From positions 186,001 through 250,000 of the forward strand of contig CP012821.1 in the NCBI GenBank assembly GCA_001936135.1: a stretch of 64,000 nucleotides of DNA, read 5' to 3'. A program made the translations under genes and the position numbers. This DNA is from Saccharomycopsis fibuligera x Saccharomycopsis cf. fibuligera. Taxonomy: Eukaryota; Ascomycota; Saccharomycetes; Ascoideales; Saccharomycopsidaceae. Under the pieces are notes generated by a model, which saw only the letters and a list, made by a program, of their open reading frames with translations, was not told the origin of the DNA and searched no databases. Within the stretch, counting starts at the first letter, position 1. Every line of letters begins with the position of its first letter. Shown in pieces: positions 63,601 to 64,000 of this stretch.

Positions 63601-64000
63601 TCAATTTTGGACATTTTTGCTCCATGTGTTCCCAATAACATTACCAGGTGGATAATATTCACAAACGACATAATAACCAAAATCAGAGTTGCACTTTTTG
63701 TAAGCGCAGCCCAATTGAGTAGTAGAAGCCCAAATAACTTGAGTAAAATGGCCGGTAGCTTCATTGAAGCCTGGGGAACTGTAACTGTATTGAGAGTTCT
63801 CATCGTACCATGCGTCAACAGTGGCTTTACCGGAACTGTATCCAGCACCCAAGTTCTCACCATATGGCCCGCCAGAGTGAGTAAGGGCACCGTTGGATGG
63901 ACAAGAATATTCACTAGCATAATTGGAAGCATATTGGTAAAGTGTTTCATTCCAAGTTAAGGAACCGGCATTGTGGAGAGCTCTTTTGGCATTATGTTCA
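63601..64000 (-). CDS. Secreted CAP-domain protein, PRY/RBE1/RBT4 family (partial)
   Basis: The C-terminal 132 codons of a gene that continues beyond the right edge; its start is outside the window. The frame is open from 64000 to the TGA at 63601. It contains the CAP domain almost whole: HNAKRALHNAGSLTWNETL, ALTHSGGPYGENLGAGY, AVDAWYDEN-type block, TGHFTQVIWASTTQLGCAY, and the C-terminal VCEYYPPGNVIGNTW. The His of HNAKR and of GHFTQ and the Glu of GENL are present. Fungal Pry proteins are secreted sterol- and fatty-acid-binding proteins, and Candida Rbe1/Rbt4 are linked to virulence. Which paralogue this is cannot be told without the N terminus. Confidence 0.92.
   Translation of the reverse strand, partial: EHNAKRALHNAGSLTWNETLYQYASNYASEYSCPSNGALTHSGGPYGENLGAGYSSGKATVDAWYDENSQYSYSSPGFNEATGHFTQVIWASTTQLGCAYKKCNSDFGYYVVCEYYPPGNVIGNTWSKNVQN

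Noticed and set aside
1-64000. Transposons, LTR or other virus-like elements
   Set aside because: No reverse transcriptase, integrase, transposase, capsid or long terminal repeat was recognised on either strand.

Overview
The window is nuclear DNA of a budding yeast, most likely of the CTG-Ser (Candida/Lodderomyces) group. It holds closely packed, almost intronless genes of clear yeast families (SHO1, PAN1, SEC2, VAC7, COG5, HPM1, ATG31-like). It also carries a nuclear gene for a respiratory complex I subunit (NUIM), which Saccharomyces lacks, and a CPP1-type MAP-kinase phosphatase. Long Asn/Gln runs and low-complexity inserts in many proteins, and long A/T homopolymers between genes, would fit Lodderomyces elongisporus or a close relative. 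That species guess is inference. If the clade is right, CTG codons read as serine, and standard-code translations are wrong at those codons.

Layout. 1-8.2 kb: tail of a possible gene at the left edge, a PFK26-type 6-phosphofructo-2-kinase, a three-finger C2H2 protein resembling Iec1 of the INO80 complex, and RPS20. 8.2-11 kb: a gene-free gap of 2.9 kb. 11-23 kb: NUIM (complex I), CPP1/MSG5 (MAPK phosphatase), SHO1 (osmosensor), a basic protein of unknown function, and COG5 (Golgi tether). 23.5-37 kb: PAN1 (endocytic scaffold), HPM1 (histidine methyltransferase), EMI1 (twin CX9C), MXR2 (methionine sulfoxide reductase), SEC2 (Rab GEF), BIG1 (beta-1,6-glucan). 37-39.2 kb: AT-rich gap with one tRNA-Arg(UCU). 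39.2-51.6 kb: VAC7, PUS9, POL4, FAL1, an ATG31 candidate and a bHLH factor. 51.6-54.5 kb: an unusually long, relatively GC-rich gene-free stretch. 54.5-64 kb: ERG12 with an intron, tRNA-Pro(UGG) with an intron, MSE1, an unknown Ser/Asn-rich protein, SYN8, and the C-terminal part of a secreted CAP/PRY-family protein cut by the window edge.

The genes do not form one pathway; this is an ordinary mixed chromosome arm. Loose themes are signalling (SHO1 senses osmotic stress and CPP1/MSG5 dephosphorylates MAP kinases), membrane traffic (COG5, SEC2, PAN1, SYN8, VAC7) and mitochondria (NUIM, MSE1, EMI1, probably MXR2). I saw no transposon, virus-like element, CRISPR array or toxin system. The points most worth a second look are the divergent ATG31 candidate, the paired Cbf1-type sites at RPS20, the hairpins in the 7 kb and 10.4 kb gaps, the long T/A tracts (one inside the ERG12 intron), and the GC-rich gap before ERG12 with its RNase P-like motif.
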